DNA of 64,000 nucleotides from Ancistrus triradiatus. Taxonomy: Eukaryota > Chordata > Actinopteri > Siluriformes > Loricariidae. The translations under genes were made by a program, and so were the position numbers. Below, in pieces: positions 1 to 13,705 of this stretch (position 1 is its first letter; each line of letters starts with the position of its first letter). The stretch covers positions 124,001 to 188,000 of the forward strand of contig JAJAGP010000358.1 in assembly GCA_025084515.1 (NCBI GenBank), written 5' to 3'. The notes below the pieces were generated by a model. That model was not told the origin of the DNA, did not search any database, and worked only from the letters and a program-made list of their open reading frames with translations.

Positions 1-29
1 TACACAGAGAAGGATAAGAGTGATCTTAC

Positions 30-269
30 GTTATTTGACTCTTCATCGCCCCTCATGGTTTCAGCAATGTATTTGACACCCTCAATGGCACTACGCACAT
101 CCGGGTTTTTGACGATAGGTGATTGGAAGGTGATGGAGGTGGGTACAGGTTTTCCTGAAATGTCTGAGATGTCTAAGTCCCCTGGAAATTGGCGCCTCTC
201 CTTCAATTCCTGTGACGGACGCTTCATGGATGAGAAGAACATGAAGTTTGGGATGGTATCAATGAAGAT
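30..269 (-). CDS. chrna1: chrna1 coding exon 8 (cytoplasmic M3-M4 loop)
   Basis: Starts IFIDTIPNFMFFSSMKRP after the acceptor CTTCAG, passes through DLDISDISGKPVP (typical of alpha-1), and ends with the amphipathic helix SAIEGVKYIAETMRGDEESN before a GTAAGA donor. Exactly 80 codons. The M4 exon must lie to the left of the window. Confidence 0.96.
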
Positions 270-3200
270 CTGAAGCATGGAAAGAAAAAGTAGGAACACA
301 GATTTATATGTAGTCTAAGATTTACAGTACTGTGTAAAAGTCTTAAGCCACCATTAGATTTGTTGTTCTAGCAATGGTATAATGACCACATGTAACAAAT
401 TGTTGACAATTGGACCCAGAAATCTGAAATCCACTGATCTTCATTCCAATCTTTGTGAGCTTTAGCATATCTTATCCTTTTCACGAATTTCCCTCTGGGA
501 TTCATCCATCCATCCATCCATCCATCCATCCAACCAACCAACCAACAAACCAGTTCAACCTGTTCCCCTTCGGAAAAAAATGGTTTCTTGGCTGCTACCC
601 TTCAAAAAAGGCCTTTCCTGACCAAGCTTCTTTGGGGGTCACACTAAATACTTGCCACTGTAGTCTACAGAAGCTGTTTTTCATACTGCGTACAGATTTC
701 ATGTATTTTCTGGTTGTATTCTAAGAAGGAGACTGAGAAATAATTATATATGGTCATTATTCCTTTGCTAAAAAAATTGTACATGTATTACTAATCTAAT
801 TGTGGCTTAAGACTTTTGCACAGTACTGTATACGAAGAAATATAAAGAATAACAAATACTTTTAAATGATTTTAAGATGCCCAATAAAACAATGGGTCCT
901 TATTCTCATAAAACAAACATGTTATATGGTTTAATGATTTCTTATAGTAGGCCAGCTACTGTACCTAACTGGTAACAAGCTGGTTTACGTTTGTCACAAG
1001 TGCGATTTCAGTATCAGAGTTTTCATTTAACAATAGTCAAAAATAACCATTTGAATACCAGTTGAGATACATGACTATGAAAGAATGTGAACCTTAATGT
1101 TGCAAGCCCAGCCCACGGCCAAGCCCCAGTACTGCCACTATTGGGCCCTTGAGCAAGGCCACCCACGACTCCTGAGATTGTACATATTAATCTCTCTGGG
1201 TAAGACTGTCCATTACATGACTAAATGTAAATGTAAAGGAAACTCAGGAACTTCTTTGTCCAGCAGATGGCTCGGAATCACAGGAACTGTACACTACTAA
1301 TAGTGTTTTAATTGTTCTGACACTGTAGGACACAATAGGCAACTTCGGCTACCACCAAAATGGCTGTTGTTCATCACTAGTCAACTAAGCAGGCTGCCTA
1401 CCAATCAAGCGGTCTCACATTGGTTATGGGTAGAACCTGATGCAAGTATAGAAGTATCACAATTTTAGTAGCAGACAACTACAAAAATTTGCATAATAAA
1501 CACAATTTCATGTAGGTGATGTCCAGCACATTATTAATGGAAATTAACCTAGCCTGCACTGGTAATGGGTAGAAAATTAGTTTTAGTATCTGAATATCAA
1601 TTTGCATCACTTTATTATCCATGATTTATTCAATGTTAGGTAAAAGTCTCAAAATAGTCCATAATAACCATGATTTCACGTCGGTACCATTAACTCATAG
1701 GCTAGCAAGCTGCATTGTATTTGAAGTGATGGTACCTATGTTACCCATTACCCTTCCAGAATGTATAGTGGCAGTCATTGTTACTGTTTTGTTGCAATCC
1801 TATACACATTCTTTATCCAAATGCCAATACAGGTAAACGCTGTTTATCGACCAACCTAGCAACGTCCATTGGCTTTAACAACTGAGGTCTTAACAATTGT
1901 AATAAATTATAATAGGAATTAAAAATCGAACTATTAACTCCGGACATGAACAGCTGGTCAAATTACAAAAGGTTTACCATGTGTACCATTTTTACTGCCA
2001 TAAATATTGTTTGTCATACTTTGATGTTTTGTAAAAAATGTTTAATTTATTTACGTTAATATTGATTTACTTTAGTGCATTAGTAGGGACTATGTTACTT
2101 TTAGGACACGGAAACAAGCAGAGATGTGAAATGGAAAGTCTGTACTCTGTTTAACACAACAAGCACCATGCCAGCTTGACCTACATATACCTAGAAGTGC
2201 CAAGCGCCGGTCATTTCATCTTTGCAACTTAATACTAGCAGCACCTCACTGGATTTATCTACTTAAAGGTTTAAAGTGTTTAATAGGTGATACTGCATTG
2301 CTTGTTCTGGAAATTGATGTTTCTTCAAGTGGACTCATTCCCTCTTGGTGGTGTGCAGCCAGTGAGGTATGTTTATGTAATATATTGGTTCTACAGTATG
2401 TGTGATAGTTAATGTGTGCTTGTAACTGAATAATGACAGTGTTGTGAATTTTCTGGAGGGAGTGGTATGTATAACAGTTTTAGCTTTGGTTGCTGTGTAG
2501 ATGGTAGTGTTCCACTCGTGTTTTCAGTGGTATCTCTGACGCAGTTACATATTGTTTGCACATTTTCTTGTGAAAATACCCTGTATATTTACATTACAGT
2601 AGCATGAAAAGGCTATGTGACCATGATAATGTCTGGTCAACGACCATTTCGATCAATGACCTGATTCACAGAACATAATGCGGTGGTTAAACAGCTGTAG
2701 TTGATTTTTTTTTAATACCTTGCGGACCCATGGAGACATGACGTGGGTGCTGGGCGAACGGTGGTGTGTGTTGATGACAATGACAGTGATGATGATGGAG
2801 GCGATGACGAGGATCATAGTGAAAAGCATGTATTTGCCAATAAGTGGAACGGCGCTTGAGGTGGAGGGGATCAACTCGACAATAACCAGCAGGAACACAG
2901 TCAAGGACAGCAGGACAGAGATACTGAGGGTCATTTTCTCACCTACAGACAGTAGATAAGTGAGTTAGACATAGATATGACATAGATAATGAGATTTAAA
3001 TACCCCCCATGCAATCAGTCATTCCTATTATTCAATTTGGCAGCAAATTTGGGTTGAGGACTACAGTGGTACCTCGGTTCTCGACCATCTTGGCACTTGT
3101 TGAATTCGGTTCTCTACGCCTTTTCACTCGGTACTCGGTGCACTTGCTTACACCTGTGTGAGTCGTTTCAATCAAACTCAATTCACGATTCAGTGTATAG

Positions 3201-6200
3201 TGATTCAGGGATTCAGATTCAGAATAGCCCCTGTTCATCGTGTTTTTCTTTAGTTTTAAGTCTACAGTACTGTATTCTTAGTGCAAATAAGTCTCCATGG
3301 GTCATAAAAAGGTTATTATTGACAGCCAACCAAAAGGGAAATCCTGCCCTGAATACTCCAGAACACATGCTGCACTTAGCATTAGCAGCTATGCTAGTGC
3401 CTTGAGTTCATCAGTTGAGCAAGTATTTTGCTTTCACTTTTCACTTTCAATCCATTACTCACTAAATCACATGAAAATTTGCAACACTTTATTATAAAAC
3501 AAGCATAGAATGAATGGCAAAATCTCAAAATGCTCAAAATGACAGTGTTACTGGAGTTTGAACATCCTTTGCATTCTTTCATTCATGATCTCCTTATATG
3601 GTCAGAAATGACATATAGTTCATTGTGATTTTTCTCGCTTTGCAATCACAATCTTCAACTTTACAGATTTTGCTTATATTTCAGTGTAGGTTCACCTGGT
3701 CAACAACCTGACACTATATTTGTCAATAGCTTGCAAACCTGCACACTAATGTAGCATATAACCAGGCGAATGCAACCATTATCAGTTGTTGGCTGGACTC
3801 TGAAGTGTGTACATAAAATGTAAAGAGCAGTATCAACACAAACTGTCTTGGGTAAGATGGGTCCGAAGAAGGATGCCACAGGGTGGCAAAAAGGAGTTAT
3901 TGCATTTGGTATGGGAAGGGGATACACATCCATTTAATTTATGACAATGAAATTATTGGTGACAGCAGGTAAAAAATTGCCACACAAGGGCTGATTTTGC
4001 TCTCATTTGGTGGAAAGTATGCTAAAACTGAGAAGAACTCAATCTGAAGTCTCTGGCGGAATCCTTACCTGAAAGAATTGGCATTATATTAGGTATAAAC
4101 CTAAACATGCAACCAGTTTTTAATTTGGTTGCAGTACTACAGCGCTTTGCATATATAAAATTATACAAGTTATGCAAGTTATTACATAGTTATGGGCTGT
4201 AGCCAAAATGGTTCCATATTAAGTATTAACTACATTCTACAGTACATACCATACTATATACTACAGTATATGCTGTAAGAAGGGTTGATGAAACAAGTAA
4301 ACACTTTTGCAGTGCAAAATACAGTACTGTGCCACCATTAGATTTATTGTTTTAGCAATGGTATAATGACCATATATAACATATTGTCGAGGACTCAACC
4401 CAAAAATTTCAAATTTGGATTCGCCTACTTTTCCAAAAAGGTCACTGCTGATCAAGCTTCTCTCCACTTTAGAAGAGTCAGCTTGGCATCCTGATGAAGC
4501 TGCCAGATGTTTCTGTTGCTCAGATGTATGGGGAAGTCACACAAAAAACTTGCCACTGTTGGCGATAGATGCTGCTATTTTCTGATTTCTTTTTTTAGCT
4601 TTTAATACTACATACAAATTTCCTGTATTTTCTGCTTGTATTCTCAGTTCTGTATAAACATAGTGTCAGAGGGCACACGATGTAGCGCATTGCACATGCT
4701 ATTTCTCAGAAAAGAACCTAATAAAATTAATATTTTCCATTAAAAATGTATCGTTCTGGTAATCGCTGTTGTGGTTTTTTTGTGTTCTGAATGCTCTTGG
4801 TCATAAAAGTCACAATAAAATGTTGTGATGTGTGTGCCACTGATTGTGCAAGTTCTCCTACTTAGAAAGATGAGAGAGGTCTGTAATTTTCATCATAGGT
4901 ACACTTCAACTATGAGAGACAAAATTAGAAAAAAAATCCAAGAAATCACATTGTAGGATTTTTAAAGATTTTAATTGTAAATTATGCTGGAAAATAAATA
5001 TTTGGTCAATAACAAAAGTTCAACTCAAAGGTCAAACGTTTCCTGTAAGACTTCACCAGGTTTGCACACACTGTAGCTGGTTTTTTGGCCCATTCCTCCA
5101 TGCAGATCTCCTCTAGAGCAGTGATGTTTTGGGGCTGTCGCTGGGCTTTCAACTCCCTCCACAGATTTTCTATGGGGTTGAGGTCTGGAGATTGGCTAGG
5201 CTACTCCAGGACCTTGAAATGCTTTTTACGGAGCCACTCCTTCGTTGACCAAGCAGTGTGTTTGGGATCATTGTCACACTGGAAGACCCAGCCACGTTCC
5301 ATCTTCAATGCTCTCACTGATGGAAGGAGGTTTTGGCTTAAAATTTCACGATACATGTTCATTCTTCCCTTAACACGGATCAGTCGTCCTGTCCCCTTTG
5401 CAGAGAAACAGCCCCAAAGCATGATGTTTCCACCCCCATGCTTCACAGTAGGTATGATGTTCTTGGGATGCAACTCAGCATTCAAACACGACGAGTTGAG
5501 TTTTTGCCAAAAAGTTCTATTTTGGTTTCATCTGACCACATGATATTCTCCCAATCCTCTTCTGTATCATCCATATGCTCTCTGGCAAACTTCAGACGGG
5601 CCTGGACATGCACTGGCTTAAGCAGGGGGACACCCTGGAACTGCATATCATGAGTCCATCTCTCATAGTGTGTTACGAATGGTAGCCCTTTGGTTACTTA
5701 CTTTGGTCCCCGCTCCTCCTGCAGGTCATCTCAGGTCCCTCCTTGTAGTTCTGGGTTTTTTGCTCACTGTTCTCATGATCATTTGACCCCGGCTGATATC
5801 TTGCGTGGATCCCCAGATAATGGAGATTATCAGTGGTCTTGTATGTCTTCCATTTTCTTACAATCGCTCCCACAGTTGATTTTATTCACACAAACCTGCT
5901 TGCCTATTGTAAGATTCACTCCTCCCCAGCCTGATGCAGGGTCTACAATTTTCTACTGGTGTCCTTCGAAACAGCTCTTTGGGGGCGTGAGTTTGGAGTC
6001 TGACTGTTTGAGGCTGTGGCAGGTGTCTTATACAGATAATGATGTCAAACAGGTGCCATTAATACAGGTAACGAGTGGAGGACAGAAGAACTTCTTAAAG
6101 AAGAAGTTACAGGTCTGTGAGAGCCAGAAATCTTGCTTGTTTGTGGGTGACCAAATACTTATTTTCCACCATGAACAATCAGTGGCTGACTAAATACTTC

Positions 6201-9200
6201 TTTACCCCACTGTAGCAAACAAGATAAGACATGATAAAAATGTTATTGAGCTATTAAAAAGCAAGAAATACATTCTGCTAAATCCACTGCTCCACTAGGC
6301 TATTGGGCAGGGTCATTACCCCTCAGCTGAGCAGTTCAGTTGTAAGTTGCTTTGTTTAAGAACCTTGGTTCTCGTTGTTAATCTGTTCCAGAAGGCTTGT
6401 CGAGAACCGAAAACAACGAGTACTGAGAAAATTTTTCCCATAAGGAATAATGTAAATTGAATTAATCCGTTCCAGACCCTCAGAAACTCCACACTGTAAT
6501 AAGGCATTATATGCATTAATGGAGTTATATTGTACAGGTGCTCCCTGATTTATGTTGCTGAAATGTTCCAACAAATCTGTCATAAGTTAAATGTACCGAT
6601 AAGTTCATGAACCGATGAGTTTAACAGAGATTATGTACTGTATCGCTTACAGTAACCTACAGTTGGCCAAAATCATTAACACAAAGCTTCTTTTATAATA
6701 AAGTGTTGAAAACTCATGTAATTTAGTAGTAATGCCAGTAATTGATTGAAAGTGAAAAGTAAAACACTTACTCTAATGGTGGACTCAGGGTGCTAGCATA
6801 GCTGCCAATGTTAACTGCAGCCTGTGTTCTGGAGGATTCAGTTCCTGTTTTCTTTTTGGTAGGTTGTCAATATTAACCATTTTAGGACCCATGGGGACTT
6901 GTTTGCATTACAAATTCAGTACTGTATATGTAAAACTAAAGAAAAACTCGATAAAAAATAGCACAGATCTTCACTGCGCAAGAACTACTGTGAATCTGAA
7001 TCACTGTGTACTGAATTGTGAATCCTGAATCATGATTCGGCTGGAACAAGTCACACGGTTACAAGTTAAAGCAAGTGCGCCGAGTACTGAGACAAATTTT
7101 TTCTAGTCAAAATGCATCAAGAACCGAATTTGACGAGTTCTGAGGTACCACTGTATAGCAAATTACTAATCAGTGCACACAAAGAGTTACCAGAGTCAGT
7201 GGGCAGGTAGAAGACGAGGCCAGTAAGGAAGGAGAAGAGCATGCATGGGATGATGACATTGACGATGAAGTAGAGTGGCAGTCTCAGCATCAGGAAGTGG
7301 TAGGTGATGTCGAGATAAGGTGTATTAGGACAGCACGCATAATACACCCAGTGCTTCCAGTTCCTGTAGTCCTTCATCACCCACTCTCCGCTCTCCATAA
7401 AGTTACTGAGGTCTGGTCGGTCGCTGTCCTGCACCCGCATTAATATACACAAATATTCCATTACATATAGAGATCATTAGAACAGGACTATTTCAAATGA
7501 GCCACTTGCAGCGTGTAGCACAAGAATGTGCTGCCCATATTCGACTTTGGGCCAATTATTATTGCTCATGACTTTCAAACCAGCTTTTTTATACACTTTA
7601 CTGCCCCACACTGATTTGAGTGTGAAAAGGTTGAACACTACTGTATTGGACACACACACTGGCTCTAAATAAATTAAGGTCAATGAGTGTCTTATTGATT
7701 ACGGCTCTTGATTACAGATGTGAAAATATGAAGATCGAATACTTTAGTAAGTTGTCGGTTTGTACCATTCTTTAGGCATTTCACCAATATTTGTCCAGGT
7801 CTACGAATTTTTGAATCTTTGACCATCGCAATGAAGAAGGGCAAGTTAACAAGTGGCATTACCGCTGACAGGACTGTAGTGCAATAAACCTCTGCCTCTA
7901 ACCCAGTCACTAAGTCATGAGCCGTGTCTCGGTTCATCAGTTTCCTTTTGGGGTTAAGTTTTGTATCCACTGTTAAGTGTTTATCACTTGGTCAGGAGTT
8001 AATCACTCTAACTCCACACCCACTTCAGAGCCCAACATGAACGCACAGAACCGTGGGACAAGGATATAGGAGTGAAATTCTCAAACAACAGGTGGCACTG
8101 TTCGATTGAACCTAAGCCATGCCTTCTCGGAATTTCAGTAGAAATACAACGCAGGACAAATGTTGACCAGCTGATTGATTAGAGTGGCCTCTCTAACCTC
8201 CTGTCTACAGTTGGGCAAAAAAGTATTTAGTCAGCCACTGATTGTGCAAGTTCTCCTACTTATAAAGATGAGAGAGGTCTGTTATTTTCGTCATAGGTAC
8301 ACTTCACACTACGAGAGACAAAATGAAAAAAAAAAATCCATGAAATCACAATGTAGCATTTTTAAAGAATTTAATTGTAAATTATGGTGGAAAATAAGTA
8401 TTTGGTCAATAACAACAGTACAACTCAATCCTTTGTAACATAACCTTTTTTGTCAATGACAAAAAGTCAAACGTTTCCTGTAAGTCTTCACCAGGTTGGC
8501 ACACACTGTAGCTGGTACTTTGGCCCATTCCTCCATGCAGATCTCCTCTAGAGCAGTGATGTTTTTGGGCTGTCGCTGGGCAACACGGACTTTCAACTCC
8601 ACAAATTTTCTATGGGGTTGAGGTCTGGAGACTGGCTAGGCGACTCCAGCCTTGAAATGCTTTTTACGGAGCCACTCCTTCGTTGCCTGAGCGGTGTGTT
8701 TGGGATGATTGTCATGCTGGAAGACCCAGCCACGTTCCATCTTCAATGCTCTCACTGATGGAAGGAGGTTTTGGCTTAAAATCTCACGATACATGGCCCC
8801 GTTCATTCTTCCCTTAACACGTGGGGAGATCTTACGTGGGGCCCCAGATTGAGGGAGATTATCAATGGTCTTGTATGTCTTCCATTTGCTTACAACTTCT
8901 CCCACAGTTGATTTATTCACACCAACCTGCTTGCCTATTGTAGATTCACTCTTCCCAGCCTGGTGCAGGTCTCCACCATGAGTTACAATTAAATTCTTAA
9001 AAAATCCTACAATGTGATTTCCTGGATTTTTTGTTTTTTTCTCATTGTGTCTCTCGTAGTTGAAGTGTACCTATGATGAAAATTACAGACCTCTCTCATC
9101 TTTCTAAGTAAATTTGCACAATCAGTGGATGTCTAAATACTTTTTTGTCCCACTGTATGTAAAGTAGGTGTTGAAGCTTTGGGTTGGAATGATGGCAGCT

Positions 9201-12200
9201 GCAATGCTTGTCAAACCTTAGGATCTCTTGACAAAGTGCTGAGGACCAGAGTCATGTCTAGATTCCTTTTTTTAGGAGTCCGAGCACCCCAAAATTGTAA
9301 ACCATCTTTATTTTGTTGGGTTTTTTTTTAGTTTGTCTCTGATTAGCTAAAAATGTTAAAACTTTACAAAGTATATGTTTTAAACAAAATTTAAATATCG
9401 AAAACACAATAGTCCCTCCTTGCCTCACAAATGGTATGATCCAAGTGATGGTTTTGTGGCTCACAAGCTCAGATTAATGTCCGATGTTCTTCCTCCCCAA
9501 GTGTAGGAATGATAGTCCAAAACTTCATTAAAATGTACAGTTTTTGATTTAAAAAAAATGGTGGAACAGGGGGGTGGTGGGAGCTAGTATCATTGATTGC
9601 TCAGCACCCCTAAAGCTTTGATCCTAGAATCGCCTCTGCTGAGGACTTATTATACGCCATGTTTACTCCGTGTACTCTGGTTTACTCCCACAGTCCAAAA
9701 GATATGCTTTAGGTTTGATTATGCTAAATTGGTCCTTTTTGTATGAGTGTGTGTGCCCTGTGACGGATTGGCACCCTGTCTAGGGTTGTTCCTGGCTCAT
9801 GCCCTGTGCTGCTGATTAGGCACTGGCTCTCCCACCACCCTGTCCAGGATTAATCGGATAGGAAAGTGAAGGAATGAATGAACATGCTGTTCACACCAGG
9901 CTACCTGCCAGCAATGAACATTTTTTGGAGCAATATAATGCTTTCAGTTTTGTAACTTGGTCGCTCACAGGGATTTCCTTTATGTTAAACCATGACAGCT
10001 GCTACTTTAGCTGTGGGAGAAAATACTCAAGCACCGTTGGTGCAAAAATCTAGATTTGTAAATGTGTGTATGTACCGGGTTGATGACAACCAGGTTGCCG
10101 TCATAGGTCCACGTGCCGAGCTTCATGCTGCAGTTCTGAAGGTCGAAGGGGAAGTAAAGTACCACAATCTCACAGTAGCTCTTAAAGATGGCTGGAGGAT
10201 TCCATGTGATCATGCCTGTATGCTCCAGCAGGACCTTAGTCTCATGCACAATGGCAAAATCTCCATCAGCACTGTAACACACACAAGCACAAGCACACAC
10301 ACGACATGGGTACATTTGGGTAAAATTACTACATAAAAACAATCATTCAACCTTTAAAGAAAATACATTTATACATTCCTACAAAACTGTTCTGTTGGTG
10401 ATTATTTAACAACTCGGCTAGTTTAAGAGGAGTGTGTGATGATATGGCAAGAAGGTAGAACCTAGCTAAGATAATTCCATGATTTTTAGAGTACCGTGAT
10501 ACCTTGGTTCTCATCATTAATTTGTTCCAGAAGGCTTGTCCAGAACTGAAATCGATGAGTATCGAGCAACTTTTACACATAAGGAATAAGGTAAATTGAT
10601 TGACTCCATTCCAGACCCCCAGAAAATCCACACTGTATGAGGCATTATATGCATTAACGGAGTTGGATAGTACTGGTGCTCCCTGATTTATGATGGGGAT
10701 ACGTTCCGACAAATCCATCATAAGTTAAATATATCATGAACTGATGAGTGGTGCTTGAAAGTTTGTGAACCCTTTAGAAATGTCTATATTTCTGCATAAA
10801 TATCACCTAAAACATCATCATATTTAAACACAAGTCCTAAAAAGTAGATAAAAAAAACTAAACAAATGAGACAAAAATATTATACTTGGTCATTTATTTA
10901 TTGAGGAAAATGATCCAATATTACATATTAGTGAGTGGCAAAAGTATGTGAACCTCTAGGACTAGCAGTTCATTTGAAGGTGAAATTAGAGTCAGGTGTT
11001 TTCAATCAATGGGATGACATCAGGTGTGAGTGGGCACCCTGTTTTATTTAAAGAACAGGGATCTATCAAAGTCTGCTCTTCACAACACATGTTTGTGGAA
11101 GTGTATCATGGCACAAACAAAGGAGATTTCTGAGGACCTCAAAAAAAGAGTTGTTGATGCTCATCAGGCTGGAAAAGGTTACAAAATCATCTTTAAAGAG
11201 TTTGGACTCCACCAATCCACAGTCAGACAGATTGTGTACAAATGGAGGAAATTCAAGACCATTGTTACCCTCCCCAGGAGTGGGAGGTAACTGGGTTGTC
11301 ACACCAGATACTGAAAGCAAAGGTTCACATACTTTTGCCACTCATTAATATGTAATATTGGATCATTTTCCTCAATAAATAAATGACCAAGTATAAAATT
11401 TTTGACTCATTTGTTTAACTGGGTTCTCTTTATCTACTTTTAGGACTTGTGTAAAAATCTGATGATGTTTTAGGTCATATTTATGTAGAAATCTAGACAA
11501 TTCTAAAAGGTTCACAAACTTTCAAGCACCACTTTACTGTAATATATACTGTATCATAGCAGAGCGAATTAAACGTTAACAATTACATTAACCTACAATT
11601 TAGTGAGTAGTGAAAAGTAAAAGCAAAACACTTACTTTATTGGTTAACTCAGGGCGCTAGCTGCTAATGCTAACTGCTCAGCCTCAAAGCCAGTTTTCCT
11701 TTTTGTTGGCTGTCATTACTAACCTTTTTAGAACCCATGGGTACTTATTTGCACTACGAATACAGTACTGTACATGAAAATATAAAGAAAAACACGATAA
11801 ACACAGCAGAGAGCTTGACTGAGCAGGGGCTATTGTGAAACTGAATCACTGTACTGAGTTGTGAATCATGAATTGTGAATCAAGTTTCAGCTGAAAACTG
11901 TTTTTTCCACACACTGTGTTGGATATACTACTTGAATGAGTTTTATAATCCTTGCCAATATTTCAGGTGACAACTCTCATGTTGGGGACATGTTTTCTTT
12001 CAAATAACCAAATCCAACAGCTCATTGAGGTTTGCAAGCACTCCCTTTAACTGCAGACTAATTGCATTTTTAGACACAGCCTGCCCAGGCACTTACTTGT
12101 TATAAAGCACTAAATCTGGTTTCCAGATGTCAGTGGAGGGAATTCGGATCTTTCTGATCCCACCATAGTCGTCTGGATTCCAATGCAGATTCACATCCTT

Positions 12201-13654
12201 CCATTGCTGAACACAGAAAACAGAAGAGGTAAGAATGCAATGATCACTTATGGAAACTGTCCTGTTATTGGAAAAGTAGTGTTGTAGTTCTCGACTCTGG
12301 TCTCAGTCTCGTCTCAGTCTCAACCTCATTTAAACTCGACCTGGTCTCGGTCTCGGGGTAAGGTAAACTCGGAAATAGTTGTCGAGACTGGCCAAGTGCA
12401 ATGTGTCCGTCTGTGGTAACATTAAATATAAATTGTTTTTTCTATCGTTATTGAATATCAACAATCCAATCAAACAGGATAAATCAGTCCTTTCTCTATA
12501 CGCCTACACAAAATCTGCACTCAGATTGGCTAACGGGAAAACAAGTTACAGCCCTTCTCGTTAAGTATCCAATCCATGAACACGAACACAATCCATGAAT
12601 GGGACTGTGGTAGCCTAGTGAATAAGGTACTCTAATATAGACCAAAACCTAAATGCTGTAAATGTAATGTATATGAACACGTTTTATTTTCAACACTCTA
12701 ACTTAGTCTAAAGTGTGCATTTTCGTATGCTCGCTTTACTTAGTTAGTATAGTTTAGGGTAGTTTTTGTTTGAGGGAAGATTGAAATGTCAGTATTATGT
12801 TTTCACATGTAATAATACAATTGGATAGAATGGCTGTTGATGGCTATATTCAGTTGAATTTATGTAGTGATTTCTGATTAAGTTTGAGAGAAGAAGGGAA
12901 ACAGAATCATCATCATTTGCTTTCAAAAGTTACACTGCCTTAGTTTAAGACTACAATATTATAATAATAACTAGAAAGTGCAGTTCCTGCAGAAACTGCG
13001 AGTGTGTTGTGGTGGTGCGTGCCTGCGTGGTAGGTGTCAGTGTACTCGGGACCGAGTGTGCAAAGTTTTGTGGCTGTAGATCAAAAACTGACTGAATTAT
13101 ATTCAGTGCCTTGCCAGGGACCTGTGTGACCTGCATAGGGACCTTAGGGGCACCGTGGGAATCATATCTCAGCTTGGGGTGTACCTGGGATCGAGTGTGC
13201 CAAATTTCATGGCTATAGTTTGAACACTGACTGAATTACAGTCAGTGCCCTGCCAGGGACCTTAAGGCCCCCAAAAGAGCCCTAGGTCATCAGATGAAGG
13301 GTCTTGGTGTGCCCAGGACCAACCATGCTGTATTTTGTGGCTCAGGTTGAAAACTGTCTGAATTACAGCCAATGCCCTGCCAGAGACCAGTGTGCTCTGC
13401 CAGGAACCTCAGGGGGCCCCAATTTCATCAAATTATGGGTCTCGAGGTATACAGGACCGAGCATGCCAAATATCGTTCTTGTAGATCAAAAATTGACTGA
13501 AGTACAGCAGTTTTTTTTTTAAATCATTCAAGTGAATGGGATTTTATTATAGAAATGCGAACGCAGCAACAATTAACAATAGTTTTTAGTACTTAAAAGT
13601 TAGATTTTACAAAATATATTATGAAATCTAATATCTTTTATGTATGTATGTGTG

Positions 13655-13705
<51 letters not shown>

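Larger units (their letters stand above)
270..2718. other. chrna1 intron 7: repeats and unassigned sequence
   Basis: A MITE occupies about 324-830. A degenerate SINE-like stretch (cctt-gagcaagg core) lies near 1097-1200. A dispersed unclassified repeat shared with 56235-56395 occupies 2490-2695, just beyond the exon 7 donor. From 1200 to 2480 nothing recognisable was seen. Confidence 0.6.
2943..7190. other. chrna1 intron 6: four repeat insertions
   Basis: Holds a half copy of the Tigger-like MITE (3063-3500), a fragment of the 324-830 MITE (4318-4660), a Tc1 family 1 copy (4836-6214) and a full Tigger-like MITE (6359-7154) that stops only about 35 bases before the exon 6 donor. Between 3500 and 4300 nothing was recognised. 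Confidence 0.65.
7429..10075. other. chrna1 intron 5: Tc1 copy, SINE, otherwise unassigned
   Basis: Contains an internally deleted Tc1 copy (8206-9157) and a SINE family 2 copy (9662-9882). No recognisable feature was seen at 7429-8200, 9160-9660 or 9885-10075. Confidence 0.6.
10490..11900. mobile_element. pogo/Tigger-like MITE, copy 3, split by a Tc1-like insertion
   Basis: The left part (10490-10747) carries the TTGGTTCTCATC end and interior, and the right part (11533-11900) carries CCCATGGGTACTTATTTGC and the rest of the interior. Between them sits a Tc1 family 2 element. The outer right end is lost. Confidence 0.7.

Noticed and set aside
31..273. Plus-strand 72-codon frame at the left edge
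   Set aside because: It is the shadow of chrna1 exon 8 on the minus strand.
13015..13520. CRISPR-like array
   Set aside because: Units are over 100 bases, diverged and without regular spacers; the context is a vertebrate intron.
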